A DNA stretch of 64,000 nt from Comamonas odontotermitis (GCF_020080045.1 NZ_CP083451.1:2646001-2710000), one strand, 5' to 3'; shown: positions 45,280-55,121, counted from the first letter of the stretch. Numbers and translations: made by a program. Notes: a model not told the origin generated them from the letters alone.

Positions 45280-46290
45280 ATGAACCTCACCAAGATACTT
45301 GCTGGCTTGCTGCTGGTGCTTGCCATTGGCCTGGGGGTGGCTGCCTGGATGCTGGGCCGCCAGCCAGCCCGCCCGGTACAGACACCCAACGCATCAACCG
45401 TGCAGGCACCGGCGGCGCCATCTGCAACCTACGACGTAGTCGTGGCGGCCAAGGCAGTGCCTGCGGGCCAACGCCTGACCGCAGATGATGTGAAACTGGC
45501 CCAACTGCCTGCCGCTGTCGCCAACAGCTTTGCCAGCACGGCACCCGTGGTAGGCCGCACCACGGTCGTGGCACTGCCTGCCGATGCCCCCCTGTTCGAA
45601 CAGCACCTGCTCAGCGGCCTGGCCCTGCAGATCGAAGCCGGCCAGCGCGCCGTATCGATTGCCGTCAAAGAACCCATGGCTGCAGGCAACCATGTACGCC
45701 CCGGTGATTTTGTCGACGTGTTCTTTACCCTTGACGGCAAGAACGACCAGGCAGACGTGGACACCCAGACCCGCCTGCTGATGGCCCGCAGCCGCGTGTT
45801 GGCGTATGGCGCCGCCAGCGTGGAAAACCCACCGCCCACCGCCGCACAACGCCAGGCCCAGCAAGACAGTGACAGCAGCACCCGCCGCAGCAACACAAAC
45901 GCAGCACCGCCTGCCCCCGCAAATACCGCCGTGCTGGCAGTACCGCTGGAAGATGTCGAGCGCCTGACCCTGGCCGAGAAATACGGCCACCTCACCCTCG
46001 CCCTGCGCCACCCGGATGACACCACGGTGCCCAACCCAGCCTTGTTCGCCACATTGCCTACGGTACTGCAGCCGGTGGCCGGTAAATTGAAAAAGGACGA
46101 GACCCTGCAAGCTGCAGACCGATCCTTTGCGGGCCTGCGCTTCAAGGATCTGGCAGTTGGAGCGCCAGCCAGAAACGAGCGCCGCGCCTCGCAGCCCGCT
46201 ACCACCAGAACGGCGTCCACCTCAGCAGTTCCTCGCACCCAGGCGGTCGAGGTGTACCAGGGCGCTGCGGTACAGACAGTGAACTATTGA
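45280..46290 (+). CDS. cpaB: Flp pilus assembly protein RcpC/CpaB (SAF domain)
   Basis: A 336-residue membrane-anchored periplasmic protein. The N-terminal helix is ILAGLLLVLAIGLGVAAWML. A SAF domain (VVVAAKAVPAGQRLTADDVKL) follows, then the RcpC core (AVSIAVKEPMAAGNHVRPGDFVDVFFTL). A Gln/Ser/Asn-rich loop (residues ~190-220) and a Thr/Arg/Ala-rich tail lie outside the core. RcpC is thought to help the secretin. ATG 45280 lies after a 174-base spacer that I find gene-free. Confidence 0.9.
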   Translation: MNLTKILAGLLLVLAIGLGVAAWMLGRQPARPVQTPNASTVQAPAAPSATYDVVVAAKAVPAGQRLTADDVKLAQLPAAVANSFASTAPVVGRTTVVALPADAPLFEQHLLSGLALQIEAGQRAVSIAVKEPMAAGNHVRPGDFVDVFFTLDGKNDQADVDTQTRLLMARSRVLAYGAASVENPPPTAAQRQAQQDSDSSTRRSNTNAAPPAPANTAVLAVPLEDVERLTLAEKYGHLTLALRHPDDTTVPNPALFATLPTVLQPVAGKLKKDETLQAADRSFAGLRFKDLAVGAPARNERRASQPATTRTASTSAVPRTQAVEVYQGAAVQTVNY

Positions 46291-46409
46291 TTGAAAAGGA
46301 ATATGCCGTGAACGCCCATCACGCCCATGCATGAAACGCAAACAGCTATTCATTGAAGAGTGATCGAGAACAACAAAGCCTGCATTGCTCCAGGCAGGAG
46401 GCCAGCAAT

Positions 46410-47882
46410 ATGACCCCTACTACGCACCCGCACGCCGCTAAGCTCCACCTGATCACCAGTTTGATCGGAGTGGGCCTGGGCACATTCGCACAACCCGCAG
46501 CGGCACAAACGCCCGCTGTTGAAGCCATGCGAGCCGATCCAGGCAGACCTGACACGCAGGGCGATCGTGGCACGCCGCTGGAATTGACTGTGGGCAAGCA
46601 ACATCTGCTGCCCCATGGTGCAGCGGTGGCGCGTATTGCCGTCGGTGATCCCAATGTGCTGGACGTCAAGGTGCTGCGCGATCTGAACAGCGCCTCGCCC
46701 GGTGCAAAAGGCACTCCCGAACTCTTGCTCACGCCCAAGGCACCGGGCCAGACCACACTCGTCGTCTGGCCTGCCAAGGGCGAAGCGCAGCACTGGCTGG
46801 TGCGCGTGAACAACCCGCGACTGTTATTGGAGAGGCGCCTATCCAGCCTTCCCGAGCATGCCCAGGCAGTCGCCGTTGCCAGCGCTGGCGCCCCCAAGGG
46901 AGCGTTCCTTGAGGACCGCTCGCAGATTGAGGTGACCAGCAACACCGTACAAGTCGATGTACAGGTGGTGGAATTCAAGAAGAACGCGCTGCGCCGTGCC
47001 GGTGTGAACCTGCAAAGCGGCGGGCCCAACAACCACGGGTTCCAGTTTGGTGTGTTCACGCCGGGCAGTGGCAGCGGCGGTAGCAGCAATGGCGGCAGCA
47101 ATGGCAGTGGAGGCAGCACAGGTGGATCGGGATCCGATTCCGGCACAGGCACAGGCTCGGGGTCAGGCGGAACATCAGCCATTGCCAGTGCGATGAATCT
47201 GGTGCTGGGTTTTGGCAAGGCGTTCAGCGGCGCCGGAATTACTGCGCAACTGGGTTTTCTCGAAGGCAATGGCCTGGCCCGCGTATTGGCCAAACCAACG
47301 CTGGTGGCACATACAGGCCAGAGCGCAAGTTTTCTGGCGGGTGGTGAAATCCCGATCCCGGTACCCAGCAGCGCCAGCAACAACATCTCCATTCAGTACA
47401 AGGAATTTGGCGTCAAGCTGCAACTGACGCCCACCATCCTGTCAGATGAACGCATTGCACTCAAGGTTGCGCCCGAAGCCAGCGATCTGGACTACTCCAA
47501 TGGAGTCACGATCAGTGGCATCACGGTGCCTGCACTGCGCACACGCCGTGCAGACACGATGGTCGAACTGGCAGACGGCGAGAGCTTTGTCATTGGCGGA
47601 CTCGTCAGCCGCAACACCATGTCCAGCGTCAGCAAGGTGCCGCTGCTGGGCGATCTGCCGATTCTGGGCGCATTCTTCAAGAACCTGAACTACACGCAGG
47701 ATGAAACGGAACTGGTGATCATCGTCACCCCGCGGCTCGTTCAACCCCTGCCGGCCAATACCAATCTGGAGGCGATGCTGCCAGGCGTCAGCTCCGAACA
47801 ACGCAATGCCCGCAACGTGTGGGCCCCCTACATGCTGGGCACGCCGCCGGGCAGCGCCGCATTGCCGGGCTTTTCGTACTGA
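46410..47882 (+). CDS. cpaC: Tad pilus secretin RcpA/CpaC
   Basis: A 490-residue outer-membrane secretin. The signal peptide (ITSLIGVGLGTFAQPAAAQ) is followed by a pilus-secretin N-domain (PLELTVGKQHLLPHGAAVAR, VGDPNVLDVKVL). The secretin core has VDVQVVEFKKNALRRAGV, NGLARVLAKPTLVAHTGQ, FLAGGEIPIPVP and VGGLV-like FVIGGLVSRNTMS. A Gly/Ser-rich stretch of ~38 residues (47059-47179) is inserted before the core. ATG 46410 is used; the frame is open further upstream. Confidence 0.92.
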   Translation: MTPTTHPHAAKLHLITSLIGVGLGTFAQPAAAQTPAVEAMRADPGRPDTQGDRGTPLELTVGKQHLLPHGAAVARIAVGDPNVLDVKVLRDLNSASPGAKGTPELLLTPKAPGQTTLVVWPAKGEAQHWLVRVNNPRLLLERRLSSLPEHAQAVAVASAGAPKGAFLEDRSQIEVTSNTVQVDVQVVEFKKNALRRAGVNLQSGGPNNHGFQFGVFTPGSGSGGSSNGGSNGSGGSTGGSGSDSGTGTGSGSGGTSAIASAMNLVLGFGKAFSGAGITAQLGFLEGNGLARVLAKPTLVAHTGQSASFLAGGEIPIPVPSSASNNISIQYKEFGVKLQLTPTILSDERIALKVAPEASDLDYSNGVTISGITVPALRTRRADTMVELADGESFVIGGLVSRNTMSSVSKVPLLGDLPILGAFFKNLNYTQDETELVIIVTPRLVQPLPANTNLEAMLPGVSSEQRNARNVWAPYMLGTPPGSAALPGFSY

Positions 47883-47886
47883 TGCC

Positions 47887-49371
47887 ATGAACAGCGAATC
47901 CCTTGCCCCCACTCCGGTTGCGGCACCCGCCGCAACACCGTCACTGGCCGACTTGTTGTCAGTGCGGCCACCTGCGCAGCAGGACACAGGTGCGGATGTC
48001 GTATCCATGCCATTTCTGCGCAGCAACCCGGAGCATTTCTCCTCAATAGGCACAACATCCCCTGGCGGATCGGTGGACACACGCCAGGACGGCAGCCTGA
48101 CAGCACCTGCGCCGCCCGCGGGAACATCACAACGCGTGCCATTGGTACTGGTGCATGGCAATGGCAGCGATGGTGCGTTGGTACAGACGTGGATGCACCG
48201 CGTGCTCAACGGCAGCGAGCTGTATGGAATGCGTTTCCAGGACAACCTCTTTGACGCCGTGCACCGCCAGCAACCCCAGGCGATACTGATCCAGTTCATT
48301 CCCGGCGCCATGGAACCGGCCGTGGCTATGGCATCGCAGCTGCAGACAGTCTTTCCACATATTCCGCGCGTTGCCGTGGGACGCGCCAATGATTCGCAAT
48401 GCATGCTGGCGGCGCTGCGGTGCGGCGTGCAGGATTTTCTTGATATGGATGGCCCGCTGGATACCGCCCAGCAGACCATTGCGCACCTGCTCAGCCAGCC
48501 GCCGGTGATGGAGCCCAACCGCCATCAGGCGCCGGTGACGGCCCTGCTGTCGGCGCGCGCTGGCCTGGGCTGCAGCCTGGCAGCCAGCCATCTGGCCTGG
48601 TACCTCCAGCAGCATCTGGCAGCCCACATGCCGCACACGGGCCTTGCCAGCGACGACGCAGAGAGCCTGGCCTGTCTACTGATCGAAATGGGGTCTCCAG
48701 GCGGCGACTGTGCCATTTATCTGAACACCCCGGGTGAGTTCAGCTTTGGCGATGCAGTCAGCCAGCATCGGCGCATGGACAGGCGTATGGCACAAAGCGC
48801 GCTGGCTCGCCACGACAGCGGCCTGCGCCTGTTGACGCAGCCTCGCCCGATACATGCGGTAGCGGCAGCCGACGTGGATGCCCTGTTGTCACGCCTGGGC
48901 CAGTATTTTGAACATATCGTGCTCGACCTCGGCGCTGTGGCATCGCCCCAGCTTGCGATGGAAATACTGCCCAAGGCCAGTGACATCTGGCTGTTGTGCG
49001 ACCAGAGCGTAGCCAGCATGGTGTGGACGACCGAACTGCTCAAGCAACTCGAAAATCACCAGATCGACCGCGATCGCCTGCAACTGATCGTGAGCAGGCA
49101 TGACCCGCGCCTGGAGATGAGCGCGCAGCAGATGTCAAAGCAACTGCAATTGCCATTGCTGGGAGTCATTCCAGAGCGGCGCCGTGAGCTGGCCCAGGTC
49201 GTCAATCTGGGCGCCCTGCTGCCGCTGCAGCCCAGACGTGAGCCTTATGTACAAGCCCTTGATGGTTTGCTGCGCCGGTTGCTGGCTGCAAACCATCCAG
49301 CAACGGCTCCGCACGCATCCGCCCCATCCAGCCCCTGGGCTGCGTGGTTGCAACGTTTGAAGAAACACTGA
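47887..49371 (+). CDS. cpaE: Pilus assembly protein TadZ/CpaE (ParA/MinD-like)
   Basis: A 494-residue cytoplasmic protein that localises the Tad machine. After a ~110-residue low-complexity N-terminus comes an atypical receiver-like domain (VPLVLVHGNGSDGALVQTWM, AILIQFIPGAMEPAVAMASQ, AALRCGVQDFLDMDG). The ATPase-like domain (VTALLSARAGLGCSLAASHL) lacks the canonical Walker A Lys-Gly-Gly-Val-Gly-Lys pattern. It continues with FEHIVLDLGAVASPQLAMEI and LQLIVSRHDPRLEMSAQQM. ATG 47887 lies four bases after the secretin stop. Confidence 0.87.
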   Translation: MNSESLAPTPVAAPAATPSLADLLSVRPPAQQDTGADVVSMPFLRSNPEHFSSIGTTSPGGSVDTRQDGSLTAPAPPAGTSQRVPLVLVHGNGSDGALVQTWMHRVLNGSELYGMRFQDNLFDAVHRQQPQAILIQFIPGAMEPAVAMASQLQTVFPHIPRVAVGRANDSQCMLAALRCGVQDFLDMDGPLDTAQQTIAHLLSQPPVMEPNRHQAPVTALLSARAGLGCSLAASHLAWYLQQHLAAHMPHTGLASDDAESLACLLIEMGSPGGDCAIYLNTPGEFSFGDAVSQHRRMDRRMAQSALARHDSGLRLLTQPRPIHAVAAADVDALLSRLGQYFEHIVLDLGAVASPQLAMEILPKASDIWLLCDQSVASMVWTTELLKQLENHQIDRDRLQLIVSRHDPRLEMSAQQMSKQLQLPLLGVIPERRRELAQVVNLGALLPLQPRREPYVQALDGLLRRLLAANHPATAPHASAPSSPWAAWLQRLKKH

Positions 49372-49378
49372 GCAGCCC

Positions 49379-50698
49379 ATGACACCCACTGCATTCCCTT
49401 CTACAGCAGCACCCGCGGCCGTCAGCGAGTTTGAGGGCAGCGCCCTGTTTGCCGATCTGAAGAACAGTGCCTATGAACATCTGCTCAGCCGGATCGAGGA
49501 ACTGGGCGCTGAATTTGGCCGTTGGTCGCCAGCTGCGATTGCGCAGTTTGTCTCTCTGGAACTCGACAGCTACATACGCCTGCACGCCGTGCCTGTGAAC
49601 GAGGTCGAAGCGCAACTGGTTGCCCACGCGCTGACCCGCGAGCTGACCGGCCTTGGCCCCTTGCAGCCGCTGCTGGAGGACCCGCGCGTGGAAGACATCC
49701 TGATCAATGGATCGGAGGTGATCTACGTATCGCGCGGCGGCATTCTGCAACGGGAGCCTTCGCACTTCAAGGACGATGAGCATGTACTGCGCATCGTGCG
49801 GCGCATTCTGGCGCCTTTGGGGCGCCGTCTGGACGAGTCCAGCCCCATGGTGGACGCACGCCTGCCCGAGGGCGGCCGTATCAATGTCATCATTGCACCC
49901 CTGGCCATCGACGGACCGTCGGTGTCCATTCGCAAGTTCCGCAAGGACCCTCTCACCCCCAAGGAGCTGGTGCGTCTGGGCACCTTCAACGAAGACATCT
50001 GTCGCATCCTGGAGATGGCAGTACAGGCGCGCTGCAATATTCTGGTGAGTGGCGGCACCAGCTCCGGCAAGACATCGCTGCTCAACGCGCTGGCGCATTT
50101 CATCCCGAGCAGCGAACGGATCGTGACCATCGAGGACACGGCCGAGCTCTCTTTGAACCACACCCATGTGGTCCGGCTGGAAAGCCGCCCGGGCAGCTTT
50201 GACGGCAGCGGCCATGTCAGCATCCGCGATCTGCTCATCAACAGCCTGCGCATGCGCCCGGACCGCATCATCGTGGGTGAAGTGCGCAGTGGTGAAGTGC
50301 TGGAATTGCTGCAAGCCATGAATACAGGGCATGACGGCTCCATGGGAACGATCCATGCCAGCTCGCCCCGCGAATGCCTGTACCGCGCAGAAATGCTGGC
50401 CGGATTCGCCGGATTTCAGGGCAGCGAGGTGAGCCTGCGCCGGCAGATCGCCAACGCCGTGGATTTCATCGTGCAGATCGGTCGCCTGTCCAACGGCAGG
50501 CGACGCCTGCTGTCATTGACCGAAGTAACGGGCATGACAGACAACGTCATCTCCATGCAGGAGCTGTACCGCTATGAGCCGCAGATGGGTGCCGATGGCC
50601 AGGAAATCGACAACTGGACATCCATGGGCATCTCTCCCCATTCGCCCAAGCTGCTGACCTGGTGGCGCTCACAGCAGCACACAGGGAGCGCGCGATGA
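49379..50698 (+). CDS. tadA: Tad secretion ATPase TadA/CpaF
   Basis: A 439-residue hexameric ATPase of the VirB11/PilT superfamily that drives Flp assembly. LGPLQPLLEDPRVEDILING and GGRINVIIAPLAIDGPSVSI are family segments. Walker A is GGTSSGKT with Lys231; the Asp/His boxes are TIEDTAELSLNHTHVVRLES and MNTGHDGSMGTIHASSPREC. Walker B is PDRIIVGEVRSGE. The stop overlaps the tadB start (ATGA). Confidence 0.96.
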   Translation: MTPTAFPSTAAPAAVSEFEGSALFADLKNSAYEHLLSRIEELGAEFGRWSPAAIAQFVSLELDSYIRLHAVPVNEVEAQLVAHALTRELTGLGPLQPLLEDPRVEDILINGSEVIYVSRGGILQREPSHFKDDEHVLRIVRRILAPLGRRLDESSPMVDARLPEGGRINVIIAPLAIDGPSVSIRKFRKDPLTPKELVRLGTFNEDICRILEMAVQARCNILVSGGTSSGKTSLLNALAHFIPSSERIVTIEDTAELSLNHTHVVRLESRPGSFDGSGHVSIRDLLINSLRMRPDRIIVGEVRSGEVLELLQAMNTGHDGSMGTIHASSPRECLYRAEMLAGFAGFQGSEVSLRRQIANAVDFIVQIGRLSNGRRRLLSLTEVTGMTDNVISMQELYRYEPQMGADGQEIDNWTSMGISPHSPKLLTWWRSQQHTGSAR

Positions 50699-51663
50699 CA
50701 TCCCTGGCCCCTGCCATCCTGGTGCTGGCTGCTCTGGCCTGCATTCTGCTGGCCCTGGCCTTGTGGCTGTTTGCACGCGCACGCAGTGGTGAAAATCGCA
50801 AGGCCCTGCACGAAAATCTGCAGCGCAACCTGGATATTCAGCGAGAGATGCAGGTGACTCCGCTGGCAATGCCCCTGCCCGGCAATGCGCCCGGCATGAC
50901 AGCGAGCGCCAGACCCAAGGAATCTTCTGTCAGGCAGAAACTGGAAGACTTTCTGGGCTATGAGGCCTGGGGGATTGCACCACGCACCCTCATGCTGATG
51001 GCCTGCATCGGAGTCGCCCTCTCGGTGCTGACGGCATTGCATGGCGGTTTGGCCATGGGCACCTTGGTCCTGGTGGTACTGGTGCTGCTTGCCTGCTTTG
51101 GCATCGCCATGCGCCTAAGCCGCCGGCGCGCCAAGATGCTGTCACAGTTGCCCGCCTTTCTGGACAATGTGGTGCGGCTCATCTCCATCGGCAACTCTCC
51201 GCATGCCGCTTTCCAGTTTGGCTGCAACAACGTACCCGAGCCATTGGGTGGTGCGCTGCAGCATGTCAGTGCCTCACTCAACATTTCGCCAGATCTCGGG
51301 CAGGCCATGACCCAGCTGGAACGCACCTGGGGCCTGCCGGAGTTTGGTCTGCTTGCCGCAGTCTTTCGCATGAGCACTCGCTATGGCGGCCGCGCCGATG
51401 TGGTGCTGGAGCGCGTGTCGGCCTACATCCGCGACCGCCAATCCGCCGAGCGGGAACTGCGCGCCATGTCCACCGAGGTGCGGCTATCAGCCTGGATTCT
51501 GGCCCTGCTGCCCATCGTGGTGGGCACCATGATCATCGTGCTCAACGAAGGCTACTTCATGCGCATGTGGAACGATCCTACCGGGAGCAAGCTGATATTT
51601 GTCGCCGGCGGTCTGCAAGTGTGTGGTTCTTTCCTACTGTACAGGCTGGCACGTCTGAAGTGA
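50695..51663 (+). CDS. tadB: Tad pilus inner-membrane protein TadB
   Basis: A 322-residue GspF-like platform protein. An N-terminal helix (APAILVLAALACILLALALW) and two more near residues 105-140 precede the cytoplasmic GspF domain (FLDNVVRLISIGNSPHAAFQ, ERVSAYIRDRQSAERELRAM). C-terminal helices are AWILALLPIVVGTMIIVL and FVAGGLQVCGSFLLYRL. ATG 50695 overlaps tadA. Confidence 0.92.
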   Translation: MTSLAPAILVLAALACILLALALWLFARARSGENRKALHENLQRNLDIQREMQVTPLAMPLPGNAPGMTASARPKESSVRQKLEDFLGYEAWGIAPRTLMLMACIGVALSVLTALHGGLAMGTLVLVVLVLLACFGIAMRLSRRRAKMLSQLPAFLDNVVRLISIGNSPHAAFQFGCNNVPEPLGGALQHVSASLNISPDLGQAMTQLERTWGLPEFGLLAAVFRMSTRYGGRADVVLERVSAYIRDRQSAERELRAMSTEVRLSAWILALLPIVVGTMIIVLNEGYFMRMWNDPTGSKLIFVAGGLQVCGSFLLYRLARLK

Positions 51664-51751
51664 TGACCATCATGCCCCAAGCCCATCATCATTTCTGTTG
51701 CTCTGCTGTCATTGCATCTGCGATGTGTACCGGTTCGGCCAAGGAGCTCCC

Positions 51752-52741
51752 ATGAACTCGCAACAGCTTTGGATCATGAGTCTGGCCCTCGCCTCGCTTG
51801 CCGTCGGCCTGATGGCGGCAGGACTGTTGTGGCGAATGCGGCGTTCGTCGCAAGCCCAGGCCCAGGTTGAACGGATTTTGCAGACGCGCCAGGCAGGCAC
51901 AGCTGGCACACTGCCGTTCCCCATGCCCGGATTGGGCGCGGCACCGGCCTCGGCCAACAGCCGACAAGACAACGAGACCGCCTCCGTCGCTGACAGCATT
52001 CGCCCTCCCGCCTGGCTGGAGACAGGCATTGCCAAAGCCCTGTTGGCGGAAGAGGACCGAAAGCTGCTTGACCAGGCAGGCTTTGATCTGGCGCGTGGCG
52101 GCTTTTTCTACGTGGCAAGCCGGGCGATTCTCTCCATCTGTTTGCCTGCGCTGGTTTTGCTGATCTTGCAGCCTGCCGGCCTCAGGGCCCTGATATATGG
52201 ATTTGTTGCATTTGCGCTCGGGTTGATGCTGCCCAAATGGATCATGCGCTCCAAAGCAGCCAAACGCCGGGAGCAAGTGGTGGAAGAGCTGCCCTTGTTC
52301 GTGGATCTTCTGAGGCTGCTGCAAGGCGTGGGCCTCAGCATCGACCAGAGCCTGCAGATTCTCGCGTCCGAATTCGGCAGCGTGCTGCGCGTCATCAGCG
52401 TCGAGCTGACGCTGGCAAACCGCCTGCACAGCTCTGGCAGGACGCGCGAGCAATCGTTACAGCGACTGTCTTACCTTGGAGCCGATGACGATATGAGTGC
52501 CGTGGTCAATTTGCTGGTGCAAGTGGATCGCCATGGCGGCGCAGTACAGGAGCCCCTCAAGGAGTTCAGCGTTCGACTGCGTGAAAAACGCCAGGCCAGC
52601 TTCAAGGAAAAGATTGGAACCATCACCGTCAAGATGACGGGAGTGATGGTACTCACCCTGCTGCCGGCCCTGCTCGTGATCACCGCAGGCCCTGGTTTTA
52701 CGGCAGTCATCCGCTCACTTTCAGCCATGGGAGGCCGATAA
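51752..52741 (+). CDS. tadC: Tad pilus inner-membrane protein TadC
   Basis: A 329-residue GspF-like partner of TadB. Segments LWIMSLALASLAVGLMAAGL, AILSICLPALVLLILQPAGL and LIYGFVAFALGLMLPKWI are hydrophobic. The GspF domain has EELPLFVDLLRLLQGVGLSI and NLLVQVDRHGGAVQEPLKEF, and the last helix is VMVLTLLPALLVITAGPGF. ATG 51752 has Shine-Dalgarno AAGGAG; 88 bases separate it from tadB. Confidence 0.92.
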   Translation: MNSQQLWIMSLALASLAVGLMAAGLLWRMRRSSQAQAQVERILQTRQAGTAGTLPFPMPGLGAAPASANSRQDNETASVADSIRPPAWLETGIAKALLAEEDRKLLDQAGFDLARGGFFYVASRAILSICLPALVLLILQPAGLRALIYGFVAFALGLMLPKWIMRSKAAKRREQVVEELPLFVDLLRLLQGVGLSIDQSLQILASEFGSVLRVISVELTLANRLHSSGRTREQSLQRLSYLGADDDMSAVVNLLVQVDRHGGAVQEPLKEFSVRLREKRQASFKEKIGTITVKMTGVMVLTLLPALLVITAGPGFTAVIRSLSAMGGR

Positions 52742-53614
52742 ATGCCATACAACTGCCAACCATCCCCAGCCCGCTCACGGCATCGTTACATTGTGATGGC
52801 CTGTGGCCTTCTGCTGCTGGCCGGCTGTGCCTCCAAACCGCCCCAAGGCTATGGCGTGTCGGAAGCGGGTACCGCCGCACAAGCACAACAGCAGATGGAC
52901 AAAGCCGAGCAATCGACCCAGGTCGATTCGCAGCAGACCTATCTGAACCTGATCACGCAGATGCAACAGGCCAACCAGTGGTACGCATCTCTGGCGCATA
53001 CCGATGCCTTTGAGCGCCAGTATGGCGCCAAGCCACAGTTGCGTTTGCTCAAGGCAGACGCCTTGCGCAACACTGGCCAGCTACCGCAGGCCCAGGGCAC
53101 TTACCAAAGTTTGCTCACCCACAACGATGCCACCGTGGTTGCCCGAGCACGCCGCGGCCTGGGCCTGCTGTTTGCAAGCCAGGGGCAGCTTCCGGAGGCC
53201 ATCACCCAACTTGAGCAGGCCCGCGTTCTGAACCCGATTGATGCCGACGTGCTGAGCGATCTGGCCTACGCACAAATGCTGGCAGGGCAGCTGGAGCAGG
53301 CACAGCTCCCCATCTTGCAAGCTGCGCAGCTGGCTCCCGCCAATGCCCGTGTTCAGTTGAACCTTGCCTTGTACTGGCTGGCCACCGGTGCGCATGACCA
53401 GGCGGCGCAATTACTGCAGCGGCTGCAGCAGCCGCAGGCCAAGAATGTCCCTCCCCTCATCAATGCAACGTCCATACAGACCCTGCAGCAGCAGTTGGCG
53501 AACGTGCAACAGGCAATGGCCAGGCCTTCGCCTGCTGCGTCGCAACAACAAGGTCTGGCCGCGCCCCTCGCTTCCCAGGCAACGGCAAGCGCGACCATAG
53601 AAAAACAACCATAA
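52742..53614 (+). CDS. tadD: Tad pilus lipoprotein TadD (TPR)
   Basis: A 290-residue outer-membrane-type lipoprotein. The lipobox LLLAGC places the lipidated Cys at residue 29. TPR-like helices (LLKADALRNTGQLPQAQGTY, GLGLLFASQGQLPEAITQLE, VLSDLAYAQMLAGQLEQAQL) fill residues ~95-235. The C-terminus is Gln/Ala-rich. TadD is thought to act as a pilotin-like factor for the secretin. The ATG follows the tadC stop directly. Confidence 0.9.
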   Translation: MPYNCQPSPARSRHRYIVMACGLLLLAGCASKPPQGYGVSEAGTAAQAQQQMDKAEQSTQVDSQQTYLNLITQMQQANQWYASLAHTDAFERQYGAKPQLRLLKADALRNTGQLPQAQGTYQSLLTHNDATVVARARRGLGLLFASQGQLPEAITQLEQARVLNPIDADVLSDLAYAQMLAGQLEQAQLPILQAAQLAPANARVQLNLALYWLATGAHDQAAQLLQRLQQPQAKNVPPLINATSIQTLQQQLANVQQAMARPSPAASQQQGLAAPLASQATASATIEKQP

Positions 53615-53626
53615 GGAATACAAGCC

Positions 53627-54040
53627 ATGCCCGCTCAATATCGCCCCTCACAACGCCGTCTTCTCTCCAACGTCTGCCTGTCGGCTGCCACTGCAATGTG
53701 GCTGTCGCTCACAACAATCGGCGTACAGGCCCAGACCGGCACACTGCCCCCGTCCTCTCCCTCCCTGGAGTCAATCGAACTGACGGAGCAGGCAGCAAGC
53801 GCACGCAATACTTCCAGAACGCGCGAATCCTCCGTCGCCCTCTCTTCTGGCTACCAATACCGCAGCGATGTGGGCTATGCCACAGATAGCTTGCTGGACA
53901 TGCAGCGCAATGCCCTTGGAGAGCGGGCCCGCAATATTGATGCGGAACAGGCACGCCGCAGCTACGAGCGCTACCTCAAGAGCTTTGAGACCGAAATTCC
54001 CGAGCAGTTCGATACCGGGCTGGGTGTCAAGAAGCGCTGA
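53627..54040 (+). CDS. DUF3613 family exported protein in the Tad locus
   Basis: A 137-residue protein with a signal peptide (LLSNVCLSAATAMWLSLTTI...VQAQ). The C-terminal segment DSLLDMQRNALGERARNIDA plus SYERYLKSFETEIPEQFD matches the DUF3613 pattern of a short motif ending in an IPE-RF-like tail. DUF3613 genes commonly sit between tadD and tadE in Burkholderiales Tad loci. The molecular role is unknown. It lies 12 bases after tadD and 42 before tadE. Confidence 0.8.
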   Translation: MPAQYRPSQRRLLSNVCLSAATAMWLSLTTIGVQAQTGTLPPSSPSLESIELTEQAASARNTSRTRESSVALSSGYQYRSDVGYATDSLLDMQRNALGERARNIDAEQARRSYERYLKSFETEIPEQFDTGLGVKKR

Positions 54041-54082
54041 GGCCTCCAAGGCGTGCAGCCCCATTGCGCAGAAGAAGACGCT

Positions 54083-54607
54083 ATGCAGCAACCCACACAG
54101 ACTTCCGGCTGGCCTGACTGCCGTACCACCGTACACCGCCAAAGCGGTGTATATGCGCTGGAGTGGGCGATCATCTTTCCGGTCTTCTTCATGCTGCTGT
54201 ATGCCATCATCAGCTATGGACTGGCATTTCTGGTGCGCGAGTCCATGCAGTTCGCCGCCGAGGATGGCGCCCGAGCTGCCCTGCGCTACCAGTCCACCCT
54301 GTCCACACGCCTGGCCACTGCCCAAGGCGTGGTCGTCGAAAGGCTCGGCTGGCTACCAAGTACCCTTATCCCCCCCGCAAACAGCATCAACGTCCGTGTC
54401 TGCAGAGTTGGCAATCTCGACTACTGCCCCCAGGATCTGACCTGCGGTGTTGCAGTGACCGAGCGTTGCATGGTTCGCCTCGACTTCTCGATTCCCTACG
54501 GAACCTCGCCATTGGCCCCGGGCTTGCGCATGTTCGGCATGGACGTTCTCAATCCGTCAACCCTGTCGGCCAGTGCCAGCATCCTCGTCGATCATGGAGG
54601 GATGTGA
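54083..54607 (+). CDS. tadE: Tad minor pseudopilin TadE
   Basis: A 174-residue prepilin-like protein. GVYALEWAIIFPVFFMLLYA is the TadE-type hydrophobic start with the conserved Glu (G-x4-E). AAEDGARAALRYQST follows, and the C-terminal half is beta-rich with Cys pairs (VCRVGNLDYCPQDLTCG). ATG 54083 is preceded by AGAAGAAG; an upstream GTG is less likely. Confidence 0.88.
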   Translation: MQQPTQTSGWPDCRTTVHRQSGVYALEWAIIFPVFFMLLYAIISYGLAFLVRESMQFAAEDGARAALRYQSTLSTRLATAQGVVVERLGWLPSTLIPPANSINVRVCRVGNLDYCPQDLTCGVAVTERCMVRLDFSIPYGTSPLAPGLRMFGMDVLNPSTLSASASILVDHGGM

Positions 54608-54608
54608 C

Positions 54609-55121
54609 ATGGCCCGCTTCACACCTCGACCATTGCGTTCACCGTTGCACCAGGCAGGAGTGGCTGCGATCGAGTTTGCCCTCATTGCCATGCTGATGCT
54701 GCTGATGCTGCTGGGCTCTCTGGTGTACTGGCGTGTACTCCAGGCGCAGCAATCGGTCTCCAGGGCTACCGGTGACGGCGCTCGCATGGTACAGAACCTG
54801 ATCTATGGCTCCTTGACTGCCTACGACATTACCCATGAAGCGCAAACGCATGCGATCCAGGCTGCAGCCGCCGATGTGATCAAGCGCAGCCTGCAAAACA
54901 GTGGCATTCCGGGCAATCCTCAACAAGCAACCTCCGTTACCTTGAGTGTCAACACAACGGAAGCACGCCTCAACGTCTCTTACCAGCTACCGCCCATGTT
55001 TGGCAGCACAGGCGAACAGCCCCAACCAATCAGGCTGGGCGGATGGGCCGTGGTGGAGCCTGCGCGCCTCCAAGCCTCCTCCCTGGTCTCTTTCCAGCTG
55101 GATAGCAGGAGTACGCCATGA
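54609..55121 (+). CDS. tadF: Tad minor pseudopilin TadF/TadE-like
   Basis: A 170-residue pseudopilin. QAGVAAIEFALIAMLMLLML is the TadE/G-type helix with the conserved Glu. RATGDGARMVQNLIYGSLTA and YDITHEAQTHAIQAAAADVI continue the helical stalk, followed by a beta-rich end. It starts two bases after the tadE stop and overlaps tadG by four bases. Assignment as TadF rests on order. Confidence 0.82.
   Translation: MARFTPRPLRSPLHQAGVAAIEFALIAMLMLLMLLGSLVYWRVLQAQQSVSRATGDGARMVQNLIYGSLTAYDITHEAQTHAIQAAAADVIKRSLQNSGIPGNPQQATSVTLSVNTTEARLNVSYQLPPMFGSTGEQPQPIRLGGWAVVEPARLQASSLVSFQLDSRSTP

Noticed and set aside
51567..51755. Small open frame between tadB and tadC
   Set aside because: Mostly inside tadB in another frame and without a start signal; the 88-base spacer holds only the tadC ribosome site.
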